A DNA stretch of 64,000 nucleotides from Rhizobium sp. N324 (lineage in GTDB: Bacteria > Pseudomonadota > Alphaproteobacteria > Rhizobiales > Rhizobiaceae). Every line of letters starts with the position of its first letter. The first letter of the stretch is position 1. The translations under genes were made by a program, and so were the position numbers. The stretch covers positions 1,615,001-1,679,000 of the forward strand of contig NZ_CP013630.1 in the NCBI RefSeq assembly GCF_001664485.1, in the 5' to 3' direction. A model generated the notes under the pieces. It saw nothing but the letters and a program-made list of their open reading frames with translations. It did no database searches and was not told where the DNA came from. This document shows, piece after piece, positions 55,053 to 62,451 of the stretch.

Positions 55053-57454
55053 AGTCTTCTCTCGTGGCGGTTTCAGCGGCAGTGGTGGTGGCGAGCCTCG
55101 TCACCGGGCTGAAGGACCGCGCCGCTCTGCAGGAAAAGTTTGGCCTTGGCCCGGCCGGCAAGCCGGCGCCGGAGCTGATGATGATGGGCCGCATCAAGCC
55201 GACTGATGCCGCTGCCGGCAATTCCGACTTCAATGCGCAGCTCGTCGCCGACAAGATCGAAGCGATCACCTCCTCGCCGCCGTCAGCATCGGGGACTTCA
55301 GATCCGAATGCCGTTGCGGAGCAGCCCGCACCGCCGCAATCCGCCGCGCCTCAATCTGCACCCCAACCTGCACCTCAGCCGGCGGCTCCGCCGGCGCCGG
55401 TCACGCCTCCCATCGTCTCCGAATCTCCCGCGCCGCAAGAGGCCGCCGCGCCGCCGCAGCCTGCCGTCGATGAAAGCGCGCTTCGGTATTTCGCCAGCCG
55501 CGGCGACAAGGTGCGCCTGCAGGCCGAGATCTCCCGCCTTCAGGCGCTCTACCCGAACTGGGTTCCGCCGGCCGATCCGCTCGCCGTGCCGCAAAACGGC
55601 GACAAACAGCTGGAGGCCATGTGGCAGCTCTATTCCGATGGCCGTTATGCCGAGCTGCGCAAGGCGGTCGCCGACCGTCAGGCCGCCGATGCCGGATGGC
55701 AGCCGCCGGCCGATCTGCTCGATCGGCTCGACGTCGCCGAGGCCCGCGCCCGCCTCATCAACGCTTCGGACCTCAAGCAATATGCGACCGTGGTCGATAT
55801 CGCCGCCGCAACGCCGAGCCTGCTCACCTGCAGCGAGGTCGACGTCCTCTGGCGTGTCGCCGAAGCCTTCATCCAGACGGAGAGGGTGCAGCGCGGCCAG
55901 GACGCCTATAGCTATATCCTGAAGAACTGCCCCAATCCGTCCGAGCGGCAGGCGACTGTGGAAAAGGCCTCGACACTGCTTGCCTATCAGCCGATGCAGG
56001 CGCTGCTGGCGCTGGAAAAGCCTGCTGCCGACGGCAGCAGGGAGTTCGATGCGATCCGCGACAACCTCGCCCGACGCTTCATGGCCGAAGGCAATGACGA
56101 TCCGAAGCTCGCCATCGGCCCCGATTACGTCGCCCGCCTCGAAAAACTTGCCGGAAGCGAGGGGCTTGCCTCGGATGCGCTGCTGCTCGGCTGGTACCAG
56201 CTTCGCCGCAACAACGATGCCGAGGCGGAGAAGTGGTTCCGCGCCGCCCGCGCCAAGGAAGACACGGCGGCGGCTTCGCAGGGGCTGGCGCTGGCGCTGA
56301 TTGCCCGCAAGGCGCCTGAGGAGGCCGAGGATGTGATGTTCCGCTGGCGCGCCGAATCCGATGATGCGAGCGCCACCTATCTCGCCGCCACCGCCAATCT
56401 GATGGCGCTGCAGCCGCCGGCCGATCTCGCCGAAGACGTGCTGCATCGCATCGCCGCCGAGATTATCGCCCGGAAATACGTGCCGACGGCGCAGCAGTTC
56501 GGCTGGTATGCCCGCTCGCTCAACCAGTTCCAGACCGCCGCACGCTGGTTCGAGACCGCGCTTGCGTGGAAACCCGATGACGAGCCGTCGGCCTATGGCC
56601 TTGCCGTCACCCGCGAGCAGCTGGACGACCGCAAGGGTGTGCTCGACCTGCAGCACGCCTGGGCCGGCCGGTCGACCCGGATCGCCAATCTCGAGGACAC
56701 CTCCTCGCTAATGCCGAACGGAAGCGTCCTTCCGCCGCAGAAGGGCACGCTTGCCCCGCAGCAGCCGGTTCAGCCGGTTCAGCCGACGCAGCCGGCGCAA
56801 CGCCCCGCCACGACGGCAGAGCCACTTCCGGCTGAACGCCCCACGCCGCTGCAGCCGGGGCCTGATCAGGCCGTTCGCCCGGCAAGGCCGGCGCTGCAGA
56901 CGGTGACCGTTCAGCGCGGTCCGCGCCAGACACGCGGCTGCTCGACGACCATCGATGCGGCACAGCTCAGCCCGGCGAACGCGCTGTCGCGTGGCTGGTG
57001 CCTGATGGATATCAACCGGCCGATGGAGGCGATCTCGGCCTTCGAGACGGCATTGCAAAGCCCCGTCCGCAAGGACCGTGAAGACGCAGCCTACGGCCAG
57101 AGCCTTGCCTATCTGCGCGCCGGCCTTTCCAGCAATGCCGCTGTGGCCGCCACCAAGGCACCGCAGAACCGCCAGCGCGCCGCCGAGCTCCAGGTGGCGA
57201 TCCTCGCCGACCGTGCGCTTTCGGCCTTCGACGCCGGGCGTTATCGCGAGACCCTGATCTATCTCGATCAGCGCGCCCAGCTGCAGCAGGAACGCATCGA
57301 CCTGATGGTGCTGCGCGGCTACTGCTACCTCAATCTTAAAATGTATGGCGACGCGACCCGTATCTTCGAAGCTGCTGCCGCGACCGGCAACCGCGACGCC
57401 GCCCGCGGCCTGGCCGACGTCCGCAACGTCACCCATCCCGATGTCAACGACTAG
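55043..57454 (+). CDS. TPR-repeat protein of the cellulose operon (BcsK-like)
   Basis: A protein of 803 residues starting at GTG 55043 inside the bcsZ end. A hydrophobic N-terminus (SLVAVSAAVVVASLVTG) acts as signal or anchor. A proline/alanine/glutamine-rich region (about 90-150) follows, then repeated helical pairs of the TPR/Sel1 type (GWYQLRRNNDAEAEKWFRAA, WYARSLNQFQTAARWFETAL). A second Pro/Gln-rich linker lies at about 575-630, with more TPR-like helices after it. It occupies the place of BcsC, but no outer-membrane barrel domain is visible. Comparison with the rhizobial/agrobacterial fourth gene of the operon, sometimes called BcsK, is from memory. Confidence 0.75.
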   Translation: MSVKSSLVAVSAAVVVASLVTGLKDRAALQEKFGLGPAGKPAPELMMMGRIKPTDAAAGNSDFNAQLVADKIEAITSSPPSASGTSDPNAVAEQPAPPQSAAPQSAPQPAPQPAAPPAPVTPPIVSESPAPQEAAAPPQPAVDESALRYFASRGDKVRLQAEISRLQALYPNWVPPADPLAVPQNGDKQLEAMWQLYSDGRYAELRKAVADRQAADAGWQPPADLLDRLDVAEARARLINASDLKQYATVVDIAAATPSLLTCSEVDVLWRVAEAFIQTERVQRGQDAYSYILKNCPNPSERQATVEKASTLLAYQPMQALLALEKPAADGSREFDAIRDNLARRFMAEGNDDPKLAIGPDYVARLEKLAGSEGLASDALLLGWYQLRRNNDAEAEKWFRAARAKEDTAAASQGLALALIARKAPEEAEDVMFRWRAESDDASATYLAATANLMALQPPADLAEDVLHRIAAEIIARKYVPTAQQFGWYARSLNQFQTAARWFETALAWKPDDEPSAYGLAVTREQLDDRKGVLDLQHAWAGRSTRIANLEDTSSLMPNGSVLPPQKGTLAPQQPVQPVQPTQPAQRPATTAEPLPAERPTPLQPGPDQAVRPARPALQTVTVQRGPRQTRGCSTTIDAAQLSPANALSRGWCLMDINRPMEAISAFETALQSPVRKDREDAAYGQSLAYLRAGLSSNAAVAATKAPQNRQRAAELQVAILADRALSAFDAGRYRETLIYLDQRAQLQQERIDLMVLRGYCYLNLKMYGDATRIFEAAAATGNRDAARGLADVRNVTHPDVND

Positions 57455-57530
57455 CGTTGACGCCGCCGCCGCTCTCCGCTACTCGCCTGTGCAGGGGTCG
57501 CCCCGGCCTCGCACCCGCAAGGAAACGCCC

Positions 57531-58199
57531 GTGCCCGCTCTCCACGATATCCTCGACAGATCCTATGACGCCTTCCTTTTCGACATGGACGGGACGCTGC
57601 TGAATTCGATCGCCGTCGTCGAACGCGTCTGGAGCGAATGGGCAAGGCGCCACGGCTTCGAACCGGAGGTCTTCCTGAAGACGATCCACGGCATCCGCGC
57701 TTCCGACGTTATCCGCGGGCTCGGCCTGCCCGGCGTCGATCCGGCCCATGAGGCGGATCTGCTGCTTGCCGAGGAGATGGAGGATGTCTCCGGCATCGTC
57801 GAGATCCCCGATGCCGTCCGCTTCCTCTCCGCCATTCCCGACGGCAAATGGGCGATCGTCACCTCGGCGCCGATCGAACTCGCCGTGCGCCGCATGGCCG
57901 CCGCCGGCATCCCGATGCCGAACGTCATCGTCAGCGGTGGCGAGGTCAAATCCGGCAAGCCCAGTCCCGAGGGTTACCTGCTCGGCGCCAGCCGCCTCGG
58001 TGTCGATCCCGAAAAATGCCTGGTCTTCGAAGACGCCGTCGCCGGCATCCTCGCCGGCGAGGCGGCCGGTGCCGATGTGGCCATCATCACCGAAACCCAC
58101 GCCACCCCCTTCGAAACCCCGCATTTCTCCATCGCCAATTACCAGGCATGGCAGCCCCGCCACACCGCCGAAGGCCGGCTGACGATCGCGGCGATCTGA
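57531..58199 (+). CDS. HAD family phosphatase
   Basis: A cytoplasmic sugar-phosphatase-type HAD hydrolase of 222 residues. Motif I is AFLFDMDGTLLNS with both aspartates, motif II VTSAP, and motif III/IV GKPSPEGYLLGA and LVFEDAVAGILAG. It resembles glycerol- or hexose-phosphate phosphatases of the GPP type. A GTG at 57531 behind AAGGAAA is chosen; an in-frame ATG at 57441 would overlap the upstream gene and add 30 poorly conserved-looking residues. It follows the cellulose operon but is not obviously part of it. Confidence 0.85.
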   Translation: MPALHDILDRSYDAFLFDMDGTLLNSIAVVERVWSEWARRHGFEPEVFLKTIHGIRASDVIRGLGLPGVDPAHEADLLLAEEMEDVSGIVEIPDAVRFLSAIPDGKWAIVTSAPIELAVRRMAAAGIPMPNVIVSGGEVKSGKPSPEGYLLGASRLGVDPEKCLVFEDAVAGILAGEAAGADVAIITETHATPFETPHFSIANYQAWQPRHTAEGRLTIAAI

Positions 58200-58297
58200 C
58201 CAAACCGACAAACCGCCCTCCTTTTTGTCGGAGGCGAGTTTTTCCGCTTGCATTGCACGCGCCGAAAAACTAAACGAAGCAAGCCGTTTCGGCAGGT

Positions 58298-58374
<77 letters not shown>

Positions 58375-58453
58375 TTTATCCCCTTGAAATCCAGTCAGAA
58401 GATCATGTTTCGTGGCGGCCGCTCTCGCGGCCATTGCCGAAAACGGCGGATCT

Positions 58454-59086
58454 TCAGTGCGGTTTCTGGGCAATCGCGATCATCGATTTGGCCAGAAGCG
58501 GAATCCTCCCGACATATTCGAAGTCGACCTCTTCGAAACCTGTTTCATGCAGCAGCGTGCTCAGCGTTCCCGGAGACCAGAATTTGATATGGCCATGGTC
58601 CTTGAGCGGCATGAAATGGTCGTCCATCTTACCGCTCACGGCCAAGGCCAGATTTTTCCAGTAACCGTGAAAAGGCGTCGACATGACCGCGATGCCGCCG
58701 GGCCTGACCAGATCGTACATGGTGGCCGAAAACGCCTTGGGATCATAGACGTGCTCAACGACCTCAAGGCTGATCACCGCATCGAAGGTTCCGTACCGGC
58801 TGGAAAGATCTTCGTAACCGGAGCCGATTTCCAGCGGCAGATTGGGATGGGCCGTTCGCGCTTTTGCGATGCCGTCCTCGGACGGATCGACGCCGATGAC
58901 ATCATAGCCCTTTCCCGCAAGCATGGCTGCAGCACCGCCGGCACCGCAACCGAGATCGAAAACCGATGTTTCGTTTGCCTCCTGAAAACTGTTCTCAAGT
59001 ACATCGACAACAGCCGGCAAGATATAAGAATGCGCAGTCGCCGGTTTGGCATGCACATAGGTCGTCGCGTCTAGTTCGATAGACAT
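58454..59086 (-). CDS. Class I SAM-dependent methyltransferase, UbiG/UbiE-like
   Basis: A 210-residue methyltransferase with the SAM motif [32 protein letters not shown] and post-motif [38 protein letters not shown] follows, similar to UbiG-type enzymes. The substrate is not known; such proteins often modify small molecules or surface sugars. The ATG at 59086 follows a near-perfect ribosome site (CCAGGAGTTAAA), which rejects the longer frame upstream. It converges with the tRNA. Confidence 0.85.
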   Translation of the reverse strand: MSIELDATTYVHAKPATAHSYILPAVVDVLENSFQEANETSVFDLGCGAGGAAAMLAGKGYDVIGVDPSEDGIAKARTAHPNLPLEIGSGYEDLSSRYGTFDAVISLEVVEHVYDPKAFSATMYDLVRPGGIAVMSTPFHGYWKNLALAVSGKMDDHFMPLKDHGHIKFWSPGTLSTLLHETGFEEVDFEYVGRIPLLAKSMIAIAQKPH

Positions 59087-59636
59087 TTTAACTCCTGGAG
59101 AAGTGGGCCCGCCAACCCAATAATACGCAACACAATCGTACGGCGGACTTTGACGGCAGTGTGGTGTCGTTGTGGTATTAAAGTGATTAGCGCCGAAGGC
59201 GATCGCGGCAGCTGAGGATATTGTTGACGATGTGCGCATTCAGCCGGGCGCGCCGTTGCCTCATGAACCATGTCCGCCCGGCGCACGCCTTGGACGATTT
59301 CGAAGCGGATTGACAGGGTGGAGGGAAGATGATGAAACGTGCCGCAATTCGGATTTTGTCTGGTAGGCGGGTTAAATAGTCGCCGCTTCGACTCCGATGT
59401 CGCAGCCATTTGCAGTAACTAACGCAATGAAAATACCCTTCGAGGGTGCGTAGTCAAATAATCTATTAGTTCTTTTTGGCACTCATCCAATTGATGGAGG
59501 CTGTGTTTGTTGCCTTTTGTTAAGGTTATACCAAGAGATACCAAAATTCGAAATTTAAGAACGTGAAACCTCTTCGCATTCATGCGAATATGTGTAGATT
59601 AAAACGTCCCTATCACAATTAGCCTAGGGCGAGCGC
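59087..59636. other. Gene-poor region, AT-rich on its right side
   Basis: About 550 bases without a gene I can support. From about 59430 the sequence becomes clearly AT-richer. A perfect inverted repeat TTCGCAT / ATGCGAA (59573-59588) and a direct repeat ATACCAA (59528-59545) lie upstream of the small gene at 59637. It could be a regulatory region or remains of an inserted element; nothing recognisable as transposase was found. Confidence 0.4.
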
Positions 59637-59855
59637 ATGGCGGATATGAAGCAGAATCTCACTTGCAGGCAAGCCCTCGCCGGCGCATTCCAGGCTTTGT
59701 CCGACGAGGCCGTCAAGGCTGGCTGGCCGGAAGGCGATGTCGCCCTCGCGCTTGCTGAACTGGCCGAGGAGCAGGTGATCGAGGTAACCGCCAAGGTGAT
59801 CATGGAAGGCTCCATTCACCCGCAGCTCGCCGCCGCCGGCCGCCACAGCAGCTGA
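59637..59855 (+). CDS. Small conserved hypothetical protein
   Basis: A 72-residue soluble protein (MADMKQNLTCRQALAGAFQAL). It is mostly helical and acidic, with EGDVALALAELAEEQVIEVTAKVIM in the middle and no signal peptide or motif I recognise. Codon usage is rhizobial, which supports it as a real gene. A perfect inverted repeat (TTCGCAT-TC-ATGCGAA) lies about 50 bases before the start. It converges with the DUF982 gene. Confidence 0.6.
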   Translation: MADMKQNLTCRQALAGAFQALSDEAVKAGWPEGDVALALAELAEEQVIEVTAKVIMEGSIHPQLAAAGRHSS

Positions 59856-59857
59856 TC

Positions 59858-60100
59858 TCACAGCAACAATCCCGCCGTCTTCGCCGCCGTGATGAAAGAA
59901 GCCTGTGCGGCGCGCGGGCTGCGTAGCCCGTCGAGCGCATCCAGGCAATGCTGGCGCGCAACGCGATAGTCGCGCCCACGCTTGTTCGGCCATCGTTTCA
60001 AATATTCGACGGCTTCCCAAACGGTGGAAACGATCAGGCTGCGGTTTTGAGAAACTACCCGGACCGGGGAGGGAAAGCGTATTTCAGTCAACGCCTGCAC
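59858..60100 (-). CDS. DUF982 family protein
   Basis: An 80-residue protein with the DUF982 pattern: STVWEAVEYLKRWPNKRG, then RVARQHCLDALDGLRSPRAAQASFITAAKTAGL. The family is almost confined to Rhizobiales, often in many copies, and has no known function. The start is placed at GTG 60100, behind AGGAAT and 30 bases downstream of an EcfG promoter. The longer frame to 60181 would run through the promoter and is rejected. Confidence 0.8.
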   Translation of the reverse strand: MQALTEIRFPSPVRVVSQNRSLIVSTVWEAVEYLKRWPNKRGRDYRVARQHCLDALDGLRSPRAAQASFITAAKTAGLLL

Positions 60101-60129
60101 TCGCTCATTCCTGCTGCAAACGCGCCTAA

Positions 60130-60154
60130 AACGCGCGGGGCAAAATTTTGTTCC
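60130..60154 (-). promoter_or_regulatory. EcfG-type general-stress promoter of the DUF982 gene
   Basis: On the minus strand GGAAC (60154-60150), 16 bases, then CGTT (60133-60130): an exact match to the EcfG consensus and the second such promoter in the window. Its place fixes the downstream start at 60100. Confidence 0.82.
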
Positions 60155-60286
60155 CGAATTTTGCTCTGTGGAAATTTGCATAGTTGCTAAAGTTCGGACC
60201 CTCGCGCATAATCATTTTTGCCGGTTGCGGAGGGCGGCCGGCAATGCAAGCGTGAATGCGTTTGCCCTCGGAGGGAATGCGGCGTG

Positions 60287-60499
60287 ATGTTACGATCATC
60301 AATTCATCCGCATGATTTACCGCTGTTTTCGGAAGATCTCGACCTGCTGTCGCAGGTGCTCGACAAGGTCTGCGACGAACGCGGCTTGGTCCGGACGACA
60401 CCCGAAGCCGAGCGGATCGGTGCGGTGATCATTCAGCTCTACAGGCAGGGCGTGAAGGACGGCGGCAAACTCGCCGATCTGGCGAAGACCTATCTCTGA
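60287..60499 (+). CDS. Small conserved hypothetical protein (rhizobial)
   Basis: A 70-residue protein (MLRSSIHPHDLPLFSEDLDLLSQVLDKVC). It is helical, with TPEAERIGAVIIQLYRQGVKDGGKLADLAKTYL at the end. I have seen such short proteins repeatedly in Rhizobiaceae, but without a function. It starts at 60287 behind GGAGGGAA; a GTG at 60284 is equally possible. Confidence 0.65.
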   Translation: MLRSSIHPHDLPLFSEDLDLLSQVLDKVCDERGLVRTTPEAERIGAVIIQLYRQGVKDGGKLADLAKTYL

Positions 60500-60567
60500 C
60501 GCTCAGTTCTGCTCGATCGTGTTTTCCCAGCGGTGGATATAAGCGCCGAGCCGATAGCACCCATTTC

Positions 60568-60861
60568 CTAATCGTCGTTGGCGGCGTTGAGGTTTTCCGG
60601 CCGGATACCGTCGTCGCTCATGGTGCGCGCGCGCAACCGGATGCCGGGGCCGCCTTCATCCTGATTGCCGCTCGACAGGAAGATGATGCCGTGCGCCTCG
60701 AGCGTGCTGCGCACATCGAACAGCGCGTGCGGTTCGCCCGCGAATTCGCCGTTTTCCAGAGCGGTCACGGTCTCCACCGGCAGGCCGCTTGCGGCGGCGA
60801 GCTCTTCGATACTCATCCCGATCATGGCGCGCGCGCCGCGTATCTGCGTTGCTGTTATCAT
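60568..60861 (-). CDS. XRE family transcriptional regulator
   Basis: A 97-residue protein with a helix-turn-helix of the Cro/C1 type: TQIRGARAMIGMSIEELAAASGLPVETVTALENGEFAG. The C-terminal part (SSGNQDEGGPGIRLRART) is short and polar. Similar small regulators are common in rhizobia; targets are unknown. It is transcribed leftwards and lies beside the ROK regulator gene, same strand, 49 bases downstream. Confidence 0.8.
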   Translation of the reverse strand: MITATQIRGARAMIGMSIEELAAASGLPVETVTALENGEFAGEPHALFDVRSTLEAHGIIFLSSGNQDEGGPGIRLRARTMSDDGIRPENLNAANDD

Positions 60862-60910
60862 GGCGGAAAATCTAGCGCATTGACCGCACTTCTCAAGTGG
60901 TGCGGGCCGA

Positions 60911-62086
60911 TCAAGCGTCTTTCAATTTCACGCCGAACAGATCGTCGTGCATGCGCTCGACCGCGACCCCCATTCCTCCCATAAGGGCGGCGCGGTTGCC
61001 AAAGCGGCTGATCTCGATGCGCGGCGGGTAGGGCGTGCAACGCGGCAGGAAACCGCGGATGGCGTTGACGAGTTCCGGTCTTGCGCCGATGCTGCCGCCG
61101 GTGATCACCAGTTCGGGATCGAGAGTGGCTCCGATGGCGGCAATGGCGAGCGCCACCAGCCGCGCCGTCTCTTCGATTGCCGCGACGGCGCTGGTCTCTC
61201 CGGCATTGAACGCGGCGAAGAGATCGGCGACGGTGGATGCGTTGCGCCCACCGAAACCGGTGTAGCGGCGCAACATGGCGACGCTGCCGACTGCGCTCTC
61301 AAAGGTTCCAAGCGTAAACCCGCCGGGATCGAAAGCATCGCCGCCGATCGGAAGATAGGCGATTTCGCCGGCCGCACCGCGCGCGCCGCGCAACAGAGCG
61401 CCATTGGCGATGATGCCCATGCCGACGCCGGTTCCGAGAGCAATGAAGGCGAAGTTGCCAGTTTCGACCCCGTGACCCCGCCATCTCTCCCCTTGCGCCG
61501 CCAGGTTGACGTCATTTTCGACAATCACCGGTATGCCCATCCTGTCGCTGAAGACCTGCCGCAGATTGATGGCGTCAATGCCCGGGATGTTTGGCGCGAC
61601 GTTGATATGTCCGGTGGCCGGATCGAGCACGCCGGGACTGCCCAGAACAACGAGGCGGAGCTTGTCGGCGGCCGTTCCTGCCGCAGATGCGAGTCCAGCG
61701 ATCACATCGCTGAACTGATTGACGAGATGCATTCCGCCGCGCGGGTCGGTCGCCACTTTGGTTTCGGCAACGACATTGCCCAACAGGTCGCAGATCGCCG
61801 CGGCAATCTTGGTGCCGCCGAGATCGATGGAGACCGCCAATCCAGCCCTGGCGTTGATTTCGTAGATGATTGCATTGCGGCCCGGCCGACCGTCGGTCTG
61901 CCCGGCAGGTTTCAGCCAGCCATCATCCTCAAGGTCGCGCACGACATCGGAGATCGTCTGTTTCGACAGGCCGGTCAGCTTGGCGATATCGGCGCGGGAA
62001 ATCGACCGGTTCGCCAACACGGTCCGGATCACCGCATTGGTCGATATTTTTCGGGCGATCGGTGTTTCTACGACAGAAGATGTCAT
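60911..62086 (-). CDS. ROK family transcriptional regulator
   Basis: A sugar-responsive repressor of the NagC/XylR type (391 residues). The N-terminal winged helix contains NRSISRADIAKLTGLSKQTISDVVRDLEDDGW. The ROK domain has SIDLGGTKIAAAICDLLGN, ENDVNLAAQGE and ALGTGVGMGIIANGAL. The usual zinc motif CxCGxxGCxE after the GE of AAGEIAYLP is missing. The ATG at 62086 is chosen; a GTG at 62092 is possible. It is divergent from a glycoside hydrolase, its likely target. Confidence 0.86.
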   Translation of the reverse strand: MTSSVVETPIARKISTNAVIRTVLANRSISRADIAKLTGLSKQTISDVVRDLEDDGWLKPAGQTDGRPGRNAIIYEINARAGLAVSIDLGGTKIAAAICDLLGNVVAETKVATDPRGGMHLVNQFSDVIAGLASAAGTAADKLRLVVLGSPGVLDPATGHINVAPNIPGIDAINLRQVFSDRMGIPVIVENDVNLAAQGERWRGHGVETGNFAFIALGTGVGMGIIANGALLRGARGAAGEIAYLPIGGDAFDPGGFTLGTFESAVGSVAMLRRYTGFGGRNASTVADLFAAFNAGETSAVAAIEETARLVALAIAAIGATLDPELVITGGSIGARPELVNAIRGFLPRCTPYPPRIEISRFGNRAALMGGMGVAVERMHDDLFGVKLKDA

Positions 62087-62105
62087 TGGCACCCGGTTGT
62101 TGCTC

Positions 62106-62133
62106 TAATTAGTTCGGAGCATGTACCTAATTC
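62106..62133. promoter_or_regulatory. Candidate ROK operator
   Basis: AATTAG (62107-62112) and CTAATT (62127-62132) form a perfect inverted repeat with 14-base spacing, 20 bases before the ROK gene start. AT-rich spaced palindromes of this type are bound by ROK repressors. Confidence 0.45.
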
Positions 62134-62451
62134 GATGGCGATATCGGCTGGTAACCATCGCGAAAAGAAGCGAGAGGTCAAACTCTCATGATCTTGTCCC
62201 AAATTCAGTACATCGAAGTCGATGGTTTGTCTATGCCATTGACAAATAGGGGGCTGGCTGTAGGCTGAGACCAACGTGCAATGAGATGCGCGATGAAATA
62301 AAGAGGGGTCGGACAAGTATGCATCATACATATTGTCTGTGTAGCCGCGCGCTCGCCAAGGTCGTCCTAGTCGCGGCCGGCTGGGACTTATCTCGCTATT
62401 TTCGCTTTGACGTCTCGCCGTCCCGTTAACTTGGCTGCCGGGGATCTGCCG
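62134..62451. promoter_or_regulatory. Intergenic region upstream of the glycoside hydrolase
   Basis: About 318 bases between the ROK operator and the hydrolase start. No gene or strong repeat was seen; the hydrolase promoter must lie here. Confidence 0.35.
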
